The position numbers and the translations under genes were made by a program. Shown here one piece after another: positions 47,875 to 59,042 of a DNA stretch of 64,000 bases (its first letter is position 1; each line of letters begins with the position of its first letter). The notes under the pieces were generated by a model. The model ran no database searches. It was not told where the DNA came from and saw only the letters and a list, made by a program, of their open reading frames with translations. The stretch comes from Thunnus maccoyii. Taxonomy: Eukaryota > Chordata > Actinopteri > Scombriformes > Scombridae. Location: NCBI RefSeq assembly GCF_910596095.1, contig NC_056535.1, positions 7,915,501-7,979,500 of the forward strand. The letters are read 5' to 3'.

Positions 47875-50800
47875 TCAGTATGTGAGAGGGCTCAGGATGA
47901 AGAGGCGATCCTCCTCCTTCCTGATCCACTTCAGCAGTTTGTTGACAGCAGATATGGCCAAAGCCTTGGTCCCCAGCGGACTGAAGCAGAGGTAGAGCTC
48001 AAAGCCACTTGTCACCTGCAGGAAGAAGGTAGAACGAAGCAGGGAGCGTGACAGGGATGTGGTGAGTGTTGCAGTATTTTATGACTGCTTTGGCTCATTT
48101 TTCACAATATTCAATGTGCAAAACTCTTAATGCAAAGAAACAAACTGACTTGCTGAATTCTTCTTACCTTTAAACACAAAATGCACTTCTTACATTAAGT
48201 GCAAATCACATGCACTAAATGTATTAAATGTCTGTTACAGCAGGAGTGTAAACTGTGATTTAATGTTATCTGCTCTCCAGCATTACTATAACGTACAGTA
48301 TTTTAGATATTTAAACTTACAAGTGATTGAAATATTTACATAATATCTGACAACTCTCTTAAAAAAAACTTTGTGGTTGATGGGGAACTGAAAGTTTCCA
48401 CATCAAAAGGTTTGCATCAAAAATGAAAGTTTCCAAAAGCCACTCTCTCTCTGCATCATTTCAAATACTGTCTTCTACATGAATTGCATTTTTTTCTCAT
48501 TACTATTTGTATAGTCTTGAGGAAATGACCACTGCGGGATGAGAAGTAGTATTCTGATTTTTTTAATTTTGTGTGCTATGCGAGATCTTGAGGCCAAAAA
48601 TACCTATACATAAAATACAGCATTTTGAAAATTGAAACTCTGTTATGAAAATTGAGCCAGACGAATTGAAAAATATTGTAAAAGACTTTCTTGTAAAAGA
48701 AAATGTCTCATCTCACAGTGCCAAGCTTACCCATGCCAGCAGGTTCTCAGTTTCACTACAGCGGTAGAAGGAGCGGAGAGGTCTGGTTGGATGGTGCAGG
48801 CAGCTGTGAAGGTCCTGATACAAACCCATCAGCCTTTCCTGCTCCTCATCAGACTGGTACACATCAGGAAACTCCGGACTGGAGGAAGAAAAATCAGAGT
48901 ATACTGAAGATTTGTTCTCCAAAGAAAGCCAAAAGTTAGAGAAAATAGTGTAAAAATATACTTAAAGGGCTTGAAAGCATTTGAAAGATCATTCTCTTTG
49001 CAATTATAGCATATACCTTAATGTAAAAAAAACAATGAAATAGATTCCAACACATGCTTATAAGACATTTCAGCAGACGTCCTTCCCACCTGGTGTACAG
49101 CCCCGAGCTCTTTGATTTATACAGGAAGTGTCTGAGCTCTGGGATGCCGACCTGCGCCACAGAATAGCTCGGACATTTGAGCGCCTCCTTCAGGGCCTGA
49201 TAGGCACTGCGCTTACTCAGCCTCTCTAGAAACCTTTGCTTGCAGTCGGACATGTTAAAAAAGTCCTCTCGGTCAGTTGAGACCAGGATGAGGCAGAGCT
49301 CGGACGCAGGCTCCAGGTAAGAAATGTGAGCATGGAAAAATCCTGCAGTGTTGAACTTTGGCAGACAGATGGGCGTCCAGCCTTCACCCTCTCGAAAGGA
49401 CGAGGAGGAGCCCACGAGGTTGAAGACCAAGTGCAAGTCTATGTGGTGCAGGAACTGGTCCTTTTTCCTAACCAGAGTAACCAGGCGGTCTCCTGCCAGC
49501 AGAATGGAGAACACCAGGTTTTTGGCTTTGGCAGCCTGCAGGCTCGATGAGACCACATCCCTGGCGGAGCTGGGCAGAGGCAGACAGGTGACGGCGCTGA
49601 GCAGCAGGCCGGGGTCACGGTCCAACCGATGCAGCAGGTTGTCGGTGAGATACTCGGAGCCGGCCAGAAGGCGTCGCAGGTCATAGTTCTGCTTATGCTG
49701 GAAGATGTGGTTGAGCTGAGTGAGGGTGAGCAGGCTGACGATCTGGTAGTAGATGTACTGCAGCTCCCGCAGCAGCTCCTTGTCTGACTGACAGGTGCGA
49801 GATACGCCCACCAGGACCAGCGGACTCTTGGTGAGGAAAACCACTTTACATCCATCTGACACAAAAAACATTCACAGAGTTAACATGGATTCAACATGTT
49901 TCCTTTCTGACATACTTTATAAAATCATTAATCTTTACTTATGAAAAAGAATCAAAGTATATTCTGACCTGCATGGATGGAGCGGATGATGTTCTTCTCA
50001 GCCTCAACGAAGGATACGAGGGCCATCATCACGCCCATGGTGCTGGAAAGAGCCTCCTCTGTGCCATAGCGGGTGTAGATCGGCTTTCCAGCCTCACTCA
50101 GCACAAACACATGTTTTCTGTGGCTCCTCCATGCCTCACTGGACACATCCTCCTCCTTAGTCCTAGTCTCTGATGAAACGTCGTTGTTGTGTTGCTCCTC
50201 TATGGTTTTCTCTCCCACCAGCACTTTGAGCTCCTCTGCACACTCGCCTGATTTGTCCAGTTCAGTCTCCCTCCCTGCTCCGTCCTCAGCCTCAGCAGTC
50301 AGATCTTCAAAGGACTGCGCATGGACAAACATAGCACTCTTCTGGCCAGCCCCTGCGTCAATGAGAGAGTAATGATCGCAAAATGTTTTTCAGAGCCTCA
50401 ATAACAGATGTTTGATTCAGACTGACTAATAACTCCTTTTGTGACAAAACAAAAACAAAGAACCATAGAACTACTTAGGGCTAAAACTTTCCAGAGTAGC
50501 CCCAGTCAAGGGAAATTAAGAACCTCTCGTCACAGCTTATTTAATTTAGACAAAGTAGGAGGCAAATAGGGCAAGTCTGATAATGAGTCAGCTAGCTAAC
50601 ACTGCAAACATGTTATGTTTATCTCCAGTAGAGCAAATCAAGACAAGTGACATCAGAGGCTTTGGATTTGTTCAAGCTGGATGTAAACATGCTTTTACTG
50701 TGACACACTCAGATGTCTGTTTTCCAGATGTGAGTGAGGAGATGGTCGATATTATTAGAATTCTTGTGAGAGTTTTTTTCTTATATTGTTGGTGAGGCAG

Positions 50801-52579
50801 GGAGTTCATGTTAATGTTTTTATGTTTTTCAGATGCTGCATCTTCCAAATGATACCGGCCACTAAGGTGGAGAGTCCAAAACCAATGATGCACTCAGGTG
50901 CTCCTTGTCAGTTCATGACGTTAAAAATTGCCCTCAAACACCCAACAAAGTGAAAATACTGGGTGTGAAGTGGAACGCAGGCAAGTCATGCAGATTACAA
51001 AAGACACATTACTGTGATCATTTGTTAAACATTTCTGAACACAAACAGGATGTGCATATCTATGCTGTGTTTCTCCCTCTCTCTCTTTCTCTCTCTCTCA
51101 AATGTCAAATGGAGAACTTTTAAATTAAAAACAGTTGATTCACAAGTTAATCCGGTTTTGTGGGGGTTGCCTAGCAACAGCTGGTCAATAGGAAGTCAAC
51201 TCATGGAATACTTTCCTCCCACGAGGGAAGGTACAAATAAGTAATACTCCCATTTTTGTCACGGTACAATTATGTATCCATTTATAATCAAAATTATTGC
51301 AGGCATAGATTTTGTGTGTCTCTTTTGCAAAAATGTGGAAGATTCAAGCAGCAAACACAGAATCTTTTTTTTTCAATATTGCTGGATGTCAAATGAGGAA
51401 ATAACAAAAGGTTTAACTGCGTGTTGCAGGAGAGTTATTACATAAGATTCAACTGTTTTGTCATGAGGGAGGAGCCAAGAGACAATGACACTTACATAAA
51501 GTTACACTAATTTATTCAGTACATTCATCCACTTATCTGGCCTCAAGACTTACAAGTGTTTAGGTAACACATTACTTATCCATGTGTGCAGTGCTGTCTT
51601 TCAGACTCTTTTAATCTGGCTTTGTCTTCATGTTTTTATGTTTTTTCCTCTTGTCATATGTGTTGGCATGTGGTGACTATTAGGGTTTCCCCTTTGGGGA
51701 TGAATAAAGTATATCTAATATAATCTAATCTAAAGCCTTTGAAATAATGACATTGGCTAATTGCTGGGATTTACTTGATGTTGTGACTAACGGCATTATG
51801 AAGAGTTCATGCTCTCTCATTCTGCAGTGGTTCAGATTCATATGATTTCTATGAAATGCTGTAAGTCTGACTGACGGTCTGCAGAAAGTGTTGAACGAAT
51901 GTGAGCCGGCCTCACCTGGTTCAGTTCCCTCCACCAGACCTGGTGTGGGGCTGTCCGCCCTCTCACAGCGAAGGCGGTCCACTGGCGCCAGGGTACCATT
52001 CTCCCATGACGCAGCAGCCCTTTGGGCTTCTCCATCCATCACTGCTACTGAAGGCAGGGACACACACCTTGTAGGACACACAGAGGAGAGCTATGGGGCC
52101 AAAGGTCAACAGCTTCGTGACACTGTGACTGAATCAAGCTGGTCGTGAAGTACTATTATGACATGGCTACCAGCACGCGAGTCATTAACATTTTATGGTC
52201 TGACTTTTACACTTTCTACATTTTCAGAACTTTTGAGCTAGTTTCACTCCTGTTACTATGACTGGTGTGAAATGACATTTGAAAACAGAATAACAGACTT
52301 CTCTTACAGTAAAACATTTATCTTTCGTGTTTACACGGTTGTGTTTTATATAAGTCATATGTCTTCGTGTTTCACAGCCCTCAGTGGAGAAGTCAGATGT
52401 GCTGATGCAGAACTTCAAAGGTTACTTTGACTGCTAACTTTAGCAGATAATAAACAGTAAGTTAGCTCAGGCTAGCTCGGTCTGGTTTAGTTGCCTTCAT
52501 CCTTCCTGATAAACTGCTATCTTGACTCGTTTTAAGTTATTTCTAAATTGTTACCTTTCATTTCCGGAGCTGTCTGCAT
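47875..52579 (-). CDS. mon1a: Vacuolar fusion protein MON1 homolog A
   Basis: MON1 pairs with CCZ1 to form the guanine-nucleotide exchange factor that loads Rab7 onto late endosomes; MON1A is also linked to secretory trafficking. Six coding exons in transcript order: 52555-52579, 51916-52047, 49969-50352, 49090-49855, 48731-48878, 47875-48015. Together they are 1596 nt, 531 residues, close to the human length of about 555, with all phases consistent. The N-terminal third is acidic and probably disordered. It contains [12 protein letters not shown], matching the conserved family segment. The longin-type core starts at [13 protein letters not shown], and the large fourth exon covers [13 protein letters not shown] through [12 protein letters not shown]. 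The C-terminus [10 protein letters not shown] is nearly invariant in the family. The ATG at 52579 fits an eight-residue first exon; a later in-frame Met lies in exon 2. Head to head with traip. Confidence 0.95.
51620..51730 (+). repeat. 3' tail of a fish LINE in mon1a intron 2
   Basis: The sequence 'gggtttcccctttgggga', then 'tgaataaagtatatct', then short TCTAA repeats is the characteristic 3' end of a common fish non-LTR element family. Only the terminal 100 bp or so is present. Confidence 0.6.
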
Positions 52580-53272
52580 TTGATTGTTGTGTTCCACAAC
52601 CCGCTTGTCACAGTGACTGCAGCTGGCTAACTAGCAGAGCGGAGATCAGATCAGACAGAGGTACTTCTTCTTCTTCTTCTTGCTAGTCAACATGCGCTGC
52701 AAGGTTGCGGAAGTAGGAATTGTGGGATATGAAGTTTTCCTCCGGAGAACTGCTCTTGGGTTAATAAAAATGCCTATTTAATAAGACTAAAATAAAAGTA
52801 AACTAGGGCATTAATCGAAACACTTGTGAATCCGTCCGATAAAGTTGCATATTGCATTAGGTCATTTGTGCTGTTATTTATTTATTTATTTAATCTTGAT
52901 GGTGCATCCAAGTCACTTGGCTAGTCGCAAAATTAAACGACAAGGAAATGTGTGATGATAAATTTTAGCTTCTTTGATGAAAACATCATAAGTTTTAAAT
53001 AAATTCACCGTTTCCAGTTTTGAATAACTCACTAATGCATTGAAATTACCTTGCGAGACAGCTGGATTCGCAAGATCACGACATCACGCAAAAACCACCT
53101 CGCAAGTTATTTTTAAATTCAAGAAAGATGGACGTGGAGTTATTAAATTGACATTATTTTTCATCTGAACTCTTACTATTATTATTTTCTTTATGTTGTA
53201 TGTCCTATGTCATGAATACGGTTGCACTTTGAGTTTCACTATAAATGAAAAGTTTGGTACTAATCAAATGTA

Positions 53273-53274
<2 letters not shown>

Positions 53275-53324
<50 letters not shown>

Positions 53325-53325
53325 C
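53275..53325 (+). repeat. (ATT)n microsatellite
   Basis: About 16 uninterrupted ATT units in the mon1a-traip interval, followed by a degenerate unit. Likely polymorphic. Confidence 0.95.
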
Positions 53326-53355
53326 ATTGAAATGTGTCCGCGTATACGAGAAGCC

Positions 53356-53390
53356 CCTGAACGCACCGTGTGTTTGAACGTACAGCGGGG
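53356..53390 (+). repeat. 35 bp direct repeat, left copy
   Basis: 'cctgaacgcaccgtgtgttt' plus 15 more bases recurs exactly at 54243-54277. The two copies bracket the foldback element between them. Confidence 0.95.
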
Positions 53391-53402
53391 TGACGTGTCG
53401 TG

Positions 53403-54232
53403 CCAAAAAGTGATCGTCCGCCACTGATTGCCGTCCGCGGGAGCGCGCGCAACCTATTAAAGCTGTAGCCCAGTTTATATACGTCTACAGCTGCTTTTAT
53501 CTGTCATAACGTGCAAATACACATAATTTTATGTCCGTGGTAATATCAAAGCAAACAACCTTTCAGTCACACGGTAGGAGCTGCAATCACTTTTTGGCGA
53601 GTGGAAAACTGGTAAAAAGGACTTGGTGGGCTATAATCATTAAAATTTAACACTCATGAATTAAACCAAGTCATTCTGAGGCATAAATAACCTTTGTTGC
53701 AATCACTTTTTGGCAAATGGAAAACTGCCTTTTATGAGTTGTAATTGGTCTATTGCTGCTTGACTCAATATTTAAACTGGTAAAAAGGACTGCACTGGTT
53801 ATAATCTGTGGCACAGAGAAGATAAAATAACTCAGAGTTATAAGTATAATGCAAAAGAGATCATTTCTTTATTGTATATATAACCCATTCATAATTCATG
53901 TTAATTACAGTCTAGTTTCCAAATATAGATCTAAACAAGGATATTAGACATACCAAACACATCGGAAACAATATTGCCTATAATCACATAAATGGCATGC
54001 TTACTTACTTTATAAACTACAAACACTTCTTTGGCCACCACAGTTGTGACTATTCAGTTATGAGAAAAGTTGAAGTTTCACAAGGACACACCTTTGCTAT
54101 TACCACGGTCATGAAGTTATGTGTATTTGCACGTTATGACTGTTTGATCCATATAAAAGTGTAGGTGTATCGGAACTGGACTATAAAGCTTTAACAGGCT
54201 GCGCGCGCTCCCGCAGACGATCAATTTTTGTT
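53403..54232. mobile_element. Foldback (long terminal inverted repeat) element between mon1a and traip
   Basis: The left arm (about 53403-53552) and right arm (about 54090-54232) are inverted copies with mismatches. They share 'gcgggagcgcgcgca', then 'ttaaagct', then 'cataacgtgcaaatacacat', then 'ccgtggtaatancaaag'. The interior contains a diverged internal repeat ('gcaatcactttttggc' at 53583 and 53699; 'aactggtaaaaaggact' at 53608 and 53776). There is no ORF of note, so it is non-autonomous. It separates two head-to-head promoters. Confidence 0.75.
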
Positions 54233-54242
54233 CCCACGGGCT

Positions 54243-54277
54243 CCTGAACGCACCGTGTGTTTGAACGTACAGCGGGG
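54243..54277 (+). repeat. 35 bp direct repeat, right copy
   Basis: Identical to 53356-53390. It lies about 160 bp upstream of the probable traip 5' UTR donor, so this copy may be part of the original traip promoter or first exon. Confidence 0.95.
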
Positions 54278-54279
54278 AA

Positions 54280-54435
54280 ACAGCAGCGATGGAGCAACTA
54301 TTGTGTTTGTGTTAGCAAGCCAAGTTCTGTCTGTGAGAGTCAGCATAACTCCGTTAAAATGACACATTCATACATATACAGAAAAGACTGATTGAAGATG
54401 CTCGATTTCGCGCTGTAACTGAACGTCTTTATTTG
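54280..54435 (+). promoter_or_regulatory. traip: Candidate traip 5' non-coding exon
   Basis: A strong donor (TATTTG/GTAAGTATG) at 54435/54436 pairs with an acceptor (GTGCTTAACAG) ending at 54617, 21 bases before the traip ATG. This places a first non-coding exon here, with transcription starting near or just after the right 35 bp repeat. The 5' boundary is a guess. Confidence 0.5.
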
Positions 54436-54638
54436 GTAAGTATGACGACTGTTGATAAGGCAGCTAACGTCAGCCATAGCTAGCTAGCATGGCGTTAGCT
54501 CATGTTAATGTTACAGCCTCAGCTAAAGCTATACACACGAGCACAGGTACTCTGAAATAATGACACAGGTTGTACGTTAAGAAGTTTACTTAATACGCTT
54601 TTCTGTGTGCTTAACAGGGTGATTTTTGTGGCACAAAA

Positions 54639-57600
54639 ATGCCTATCCGAGCATATTGTACAATATGCTCCGATTTCTTCGATCACTCCAGAGATGTTGC
54701 TGCCATCCACTGCGGACACACTTTCCACTATGAATGGTAACTTGTTAGAGAAAGTCAACAATACCACTCACATTCTTGTCACGTTTTAAATGGCTAATTG
54801 TTCCCTTTATCTTCTCCTGCTATCAGTCTTCTTCAGTGGTTTCAGACAGCCCCCACAAAAACATGCCCACAATGTCGGAAACAGGTACAGTATGCATACA
54901 CATGTTAAATAAACTGTTGCACAGTGCAAAGACTGGACCGACTAGACAAAGAGGAAAAACTTAAGACACTGTTGTGCTCTGTGTGTAGGTCAGCACCAGA
55001 CACATTATCAGCAAGCTGTACTTTGACATTGGTGGAGAGGAGGAGGGCACGACGGACCCAGAAAGCTTGCAGGTACAAATTACATCACCTAAATAATACA
55101 TGAATTTGATATTCAAGGTTGTTACTGGGACACTGTTTGAGCTGAATTAATTTCTGATATCATATTTTTGGTTCTCATTGTGTTTCTCCCTTCCTTAGAA
55201 TGAGCTTGATCGAATGAAGGCCCTCTTAAGTTCTAAAGGTAAGATTCGTAACTGTTGTGAGATGATGCTGGTTGATCGTGAAATGTAGACGGCACTAGTT
55301 CATTATCTGTCTGATCAATTGGTAGAGAGAGACTGGCGGGACAGACAGAAGGTGGTGGACAGTTTGAAGGACACTGTGGACAAGCAGAGGAGAGACCTGG
55401 ACAGTGTGCGGAAAGAGATAATTGAAAAGGAGATGCTCTGTTCTGCTCTCAGAGTAAGCCATCTGTTCCTCATCATTTAAACCCATTTTCTGCGCTGACT
55501 CATCTCCCATGTAATCTCTGAGATGGTCCAATGCATTTATTTGTTTTTCATTTATTTAATTTGCCCTCTCACAGAAACAAATGACATACCTGGAGACACA
55601 ACATAATGATGCTCAGGCTGCCAAGGAGGAGGCCCGCAGACTCAGGACCAAAATGAAAACCTTTGAAAGGTATTAAATAAGTATTTTCATATTTACACTT
55701 CTAAGTATGGCCACATTTTGATTATCACAATATATGCTGCAAGTGTACTGGGAAGAAAAACTGTTTTAGATTGTCTTGAGTACCTTAATATTGATTGAAT
55801 AAAGCTACTTTTGGGGCAGTTGGGGCTCAGCTACTTAGCTAGTATGACAATATTGTTATTAATATCACCCAGTTTCACTTTGCACTGTCTTATTGCTTCC
55901 TAAATGTTCACTAATGCTGTTTGTTTGGCTCCAGTCTGGATGTGTTGTTACAGGGCCAGAGAGCAGATGTGGAGTCCATGATCAGGGATATGGGTGTCAG
56001 TCAGGCCGCTGTGGAGCAGCTCTCCATCTACTGCATCTCCCTCAAAAAGTAAGGAGCCCAAGTCCTGTTGGCCTTAGAAGTGACACATCATTTTCAAAGT
56101 CGGAGTGTCAGTCATCATTAATGTGATTTTCCCTGTTATCTCTTCTTTTTCTCTTTTTTTTAGAGAGTATGATAATTTAAAGGGAAGCCTTAAGTCTTCA
56201 AATGACATGTGTGAGAAGCTGAAGAGAGAAGTGCTCACATCAAACAACAAGGTAACTTTGTTTTGATAAGTCACTAATCATAGAAAAGCACACATTAACA
56301 CTCTGAGGAATCAATTCATGAATGCACACTGAATGTCTAAAAAAAAAAAAAAAATTATTTTTTTTTCTTTTCCATTTTAGTTACAAAAAGCCACAAAGGA
56401 GGTGAATCAAAGTAAAGACGATATGAAGTCTCTGCAGAATGATCTGGCCAATGCTGACAAAGAGATCACTGTAAGGCAGAGCCAACAAATTTGCTTCTGG
56501 TTTAAATATCAGAGGAATCCATCTTTGTGATGCCTGTATGCATATCTGTCCACAGAGTCTGAAGAAGAAGGTGGAGTTTCTTCAGAAGACTCTGAGCACG
56601 CCAACACGGACAAATGAAGCCCTCAGTCGGCTTGTCTTTGAAAGGTCAGCCGCTGGACCGTTCTTCTAACACTTTTACGTATCTTTCATGAAAACATGAG
56701 CCATGTTTGGATTTACTGATGAGGTTTCTCTGCCTACCTGTCAGCCCGGCTCCAATGGAGCTGAAAAAGCCTCACCTCCACCAGCCTGCAGACAGCGAGG
56801 ACATTGACCTCAACATTACCTATGACATCACGACCCCAGATGATTTGGCTAAAAGACCGGCGCGGGTCCCATCCAAGAAGATGCGTCTTGACCCTCCAGT
56901 GTAAGTTTTATGCGGCTCATTGTTGGAGTGCGTGAGTCTATCTGTTGTAAAGTGGTTATGGTAGCTCAGATGGCTGAATATTGTCAGATATTGTCTTTGT
57001 ATACTAATGAATTAAATAGAAACAGTAAAAATAGTATTTAAAATGCCTCATTTTTCAGGTCATCTGTGTCCAAACAAAACGAGAAAACTTCATCTTTAAT
57101 CAAGGTAAGTTTTTTAATCGGTATCAACAAGGTCCATTTCCAAATCTGGTGTACATGTAACAGCATTTTTTTTTTTTTTTTTTTTCGTACCTCAGGCTCG
57201 AGATGAGGATGTATCCATGGATCCATTTTTGAGGAACTCCCTCCTCTTCAGAAAGAAGACTTTTGGTAGCATGTTGGACCCTCAGAGGAAGCCTGGAGCT
57301 GTACGTACAACACAACCTGCACTTCATGTCTGATGTTTTGATATGTCATTTGTCCATATAGTGGTTTGATGAATGAAAATGTTTCCCATTTCAGGTGAGA
57401 ACTGGTTATGATGGATTAGGAGGACGAACTAAATTCATCCAACCTGTATCCTTTTTCTCTGTTTTGTTGATTATGTTTTAAACAAGTCTTTCTAATTTTG
57501 ATCATTGACGGCAGAGCTGTTCTTTTTTACCAGTTTTTGTGTTGAATATTCATCTTTGCTGTGTCAGGACTTACATTTTGTGGAATATTGATCCATATAA

Positions 57601-58459
57601 ACTGCCTAGTTATATGTAATAGCACTGTAAATAAGCTTCAGGACATTCAAACCTGACATTCAACAATATTTAAAGCTTCACTAATCAATATTTTTGTATA
57701 AATAATGGATCAAATGACTGTGTGATATGAAAGGTGTTGCTCGTAGTAATGAAGACACAAAGAATTACCACCCTGCACTTTCTTTTAGCTGGACCAAGCT
57801 TTCAGGGTCTTTTTTTAGCACATTGTTCTGATTTTTTTGGCCTGCAACTTCACTCTCATCAACCTTGTTACCGGTCACAGCAGGCAGCTTTTTTCAGCAA
57901 GAAAGCTCTAATTAATCTGCCCAGCATCAAACAGATGATAAGAATGAGAATTTAGCAACAAGCCGGTGAACACAGTGAAGCATCAAGCTACTAAAGAGAA
58001 CAAAAGCAGAACGAAATGAGAGTTCATATTGGACTTAACATCCACCAGGTGGCAACAAGTTAACTCCAAGAAACGTTAATGTATCTGCTGGATGCGTAAA
58101 TAGACAGTTGTTTCAGAACAACATGATGAGATGTCAATGTTTTGTTTTGTTTTGATTTTGTTCCACTGCCATCAAGTGGCAAAATCAATCAATTAATACA
58201 GCTTTAAATAAAAATGCAATTATTTATTATATTAGTTTTGGACAATTCTGGGTGTCAGAGAAAAGTCCTCCAAAAATGATAAAATGATCAGGACAGATAA
58301 AACATCTGTAACCTAAACTGCATAATTCCTTAACCAAGCACTGCACTTCAGTCTCCTTTAGCAGAGATTCGCCCACTGATGAAAGCTAAAAGGAAAAAGG
58401 TGACCAGGCCTCCACCCAAGATCGCCACTTGCCTGACTTTGGACAGCTTCCTTGAGTAA
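54639..58459 (+). CDS. traip: TRAF-interacting protein, RING E3 ubiquitin ligase
   Basis: Nuclear ubiquitin ligase that ubiquitylates the CMG helicase at converged forks and DNA crosslinks, and in mitosis. Fifteen coding exons: 54639-54736, 54827-54884, 54989-55072, 55199-55238, 55326-55453, 55575-55669, 55935-56048, 56164-56251, 56381-56470, 56556-56644, 56745-56900, 57059-57104, 57196-57300, 57395-57445, 58352-58459. Total 1350 nt, 449 residues (human 469), phases all consistent. The RING-H2 domain is complete: C7, C10, C25, H27, H30, C33, C46, C49; Cys33 is created across the first coding splice. A long coiled coil follows (about 80-280) with M-I-R-D-M-G-V-S-Q-A-A-V-E-Q-L. A low-complexity acidic segment comes next, then the conserved T-G-Y-D-G-L-G-G-R-T-K-F-I-Q-P near 397-413. 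The C-terminal PIP-box-like end is C-L-T-L-D-S-F-L-E. Start chosen at the MPIRA... ATG, as in all orthologues. Confidence 0.96.
57668..58209 (+). mobile_element. Copy C of the ~0.5 kb dispersed element, inside traip intron 14
   Basis: It begins 'atttaaagcttcactaatca' and ends 'aattaatacagctttaaat', giving about 20 bp imperfect terminal inverted repeats. This supports a MITE-type DNA element. Its internal blocks ('atggatcaaatgactgtgtg', 'cacaaagaattaccaccc', 'cactctcatcaaccttgtta', 'ccaccaggtggcaacaag', 'tgtatctgctggatgcg') match copies A and B at 8755-9735. It fills most of the 906 bp intron. Confidence 0.7.
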
Positions 58460-58971
58460 ATGTTGAAGACCTTCTCCCCGGAAGTCGAGGCAAAGGTCAG
58501 GACGTCGCGTGTCAGGAGGCATGTTTATGCCGCTCCGGCACATAGAACCAGCCTGGCAGCGGCTCTGCCACTCGGCGCCAAACAGAACTTTCAAACTGCA
58601 TTTAGAAGCAGTAACTGACCTCCCACTTGACAACAGATGCTGAATTTTTGATGACGTCACCGAACTGGCTGTACATTTCTATTTGTTTTGACGTGAACTT
58701 GTATGTGGTGATTGTGTTTAACCCTCAGCCAGCTTTTTCTTGCTGATAGTATGTCGTAGTTATGTGGATGTCTGTATGTGTTTGAGACAAACTAGATATA
58801 TGAGCGCTCTGTTATGTCATCGAATGTTTATCACTGATACATCTTGCAGTAAAAGCTATTTGACTCTACTTCGAAAAATAATGTTATTTTTCGCACTAAC
58901 GCCTACATGTGTATATAATGGAGGTATTTTTTTTGTTTTAATGGTACTGCCAGATGTATACCAACTCAAAT

Positions 58972-58977
58972 AATAAA
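58972..58977 (+). terminator. Candidate traip poly(A) signal
   Basis: AATAAA about 0.5 kb after the traip stop codon, in AT-rich sequence with a T-rich stretch following. Confidence 0.5.
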
Positions 58978-59036
58978 CAATATTTTTTTATTAAGGTTTG
59001 TGTGGGGTCTACAAACAATTCCCTCTTAACTGTGCT

Positions 59037-59042
59037 TTTATT
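59037..59042 (-). terminator. Candidate glutamate-receptor poly(A) signal
   Basis: AATAAA on the minus strand (TTTATT at 59037-59042), 1.4 kb after the receptor stop. Another lies at 58987-58992. The presumed receptor 3' UTR would therefore end within 100 bp of the convergent traip transcript end, and possibly overlap it. Confidence 0.35.

Noticed and set aside
50584..50795. 70-codon plus-strand frame in mon1a intron 2
   Set aside because: No domain, no splice signals that fit, and it lies antisense in an intron.
54639..54789. Frame in which traip would read through the first coding exon into the intron
   Set aside because: The donor at 54737 and acceptor at 54826 rebuild the RING Cys33 exactly, so splicing is certain.
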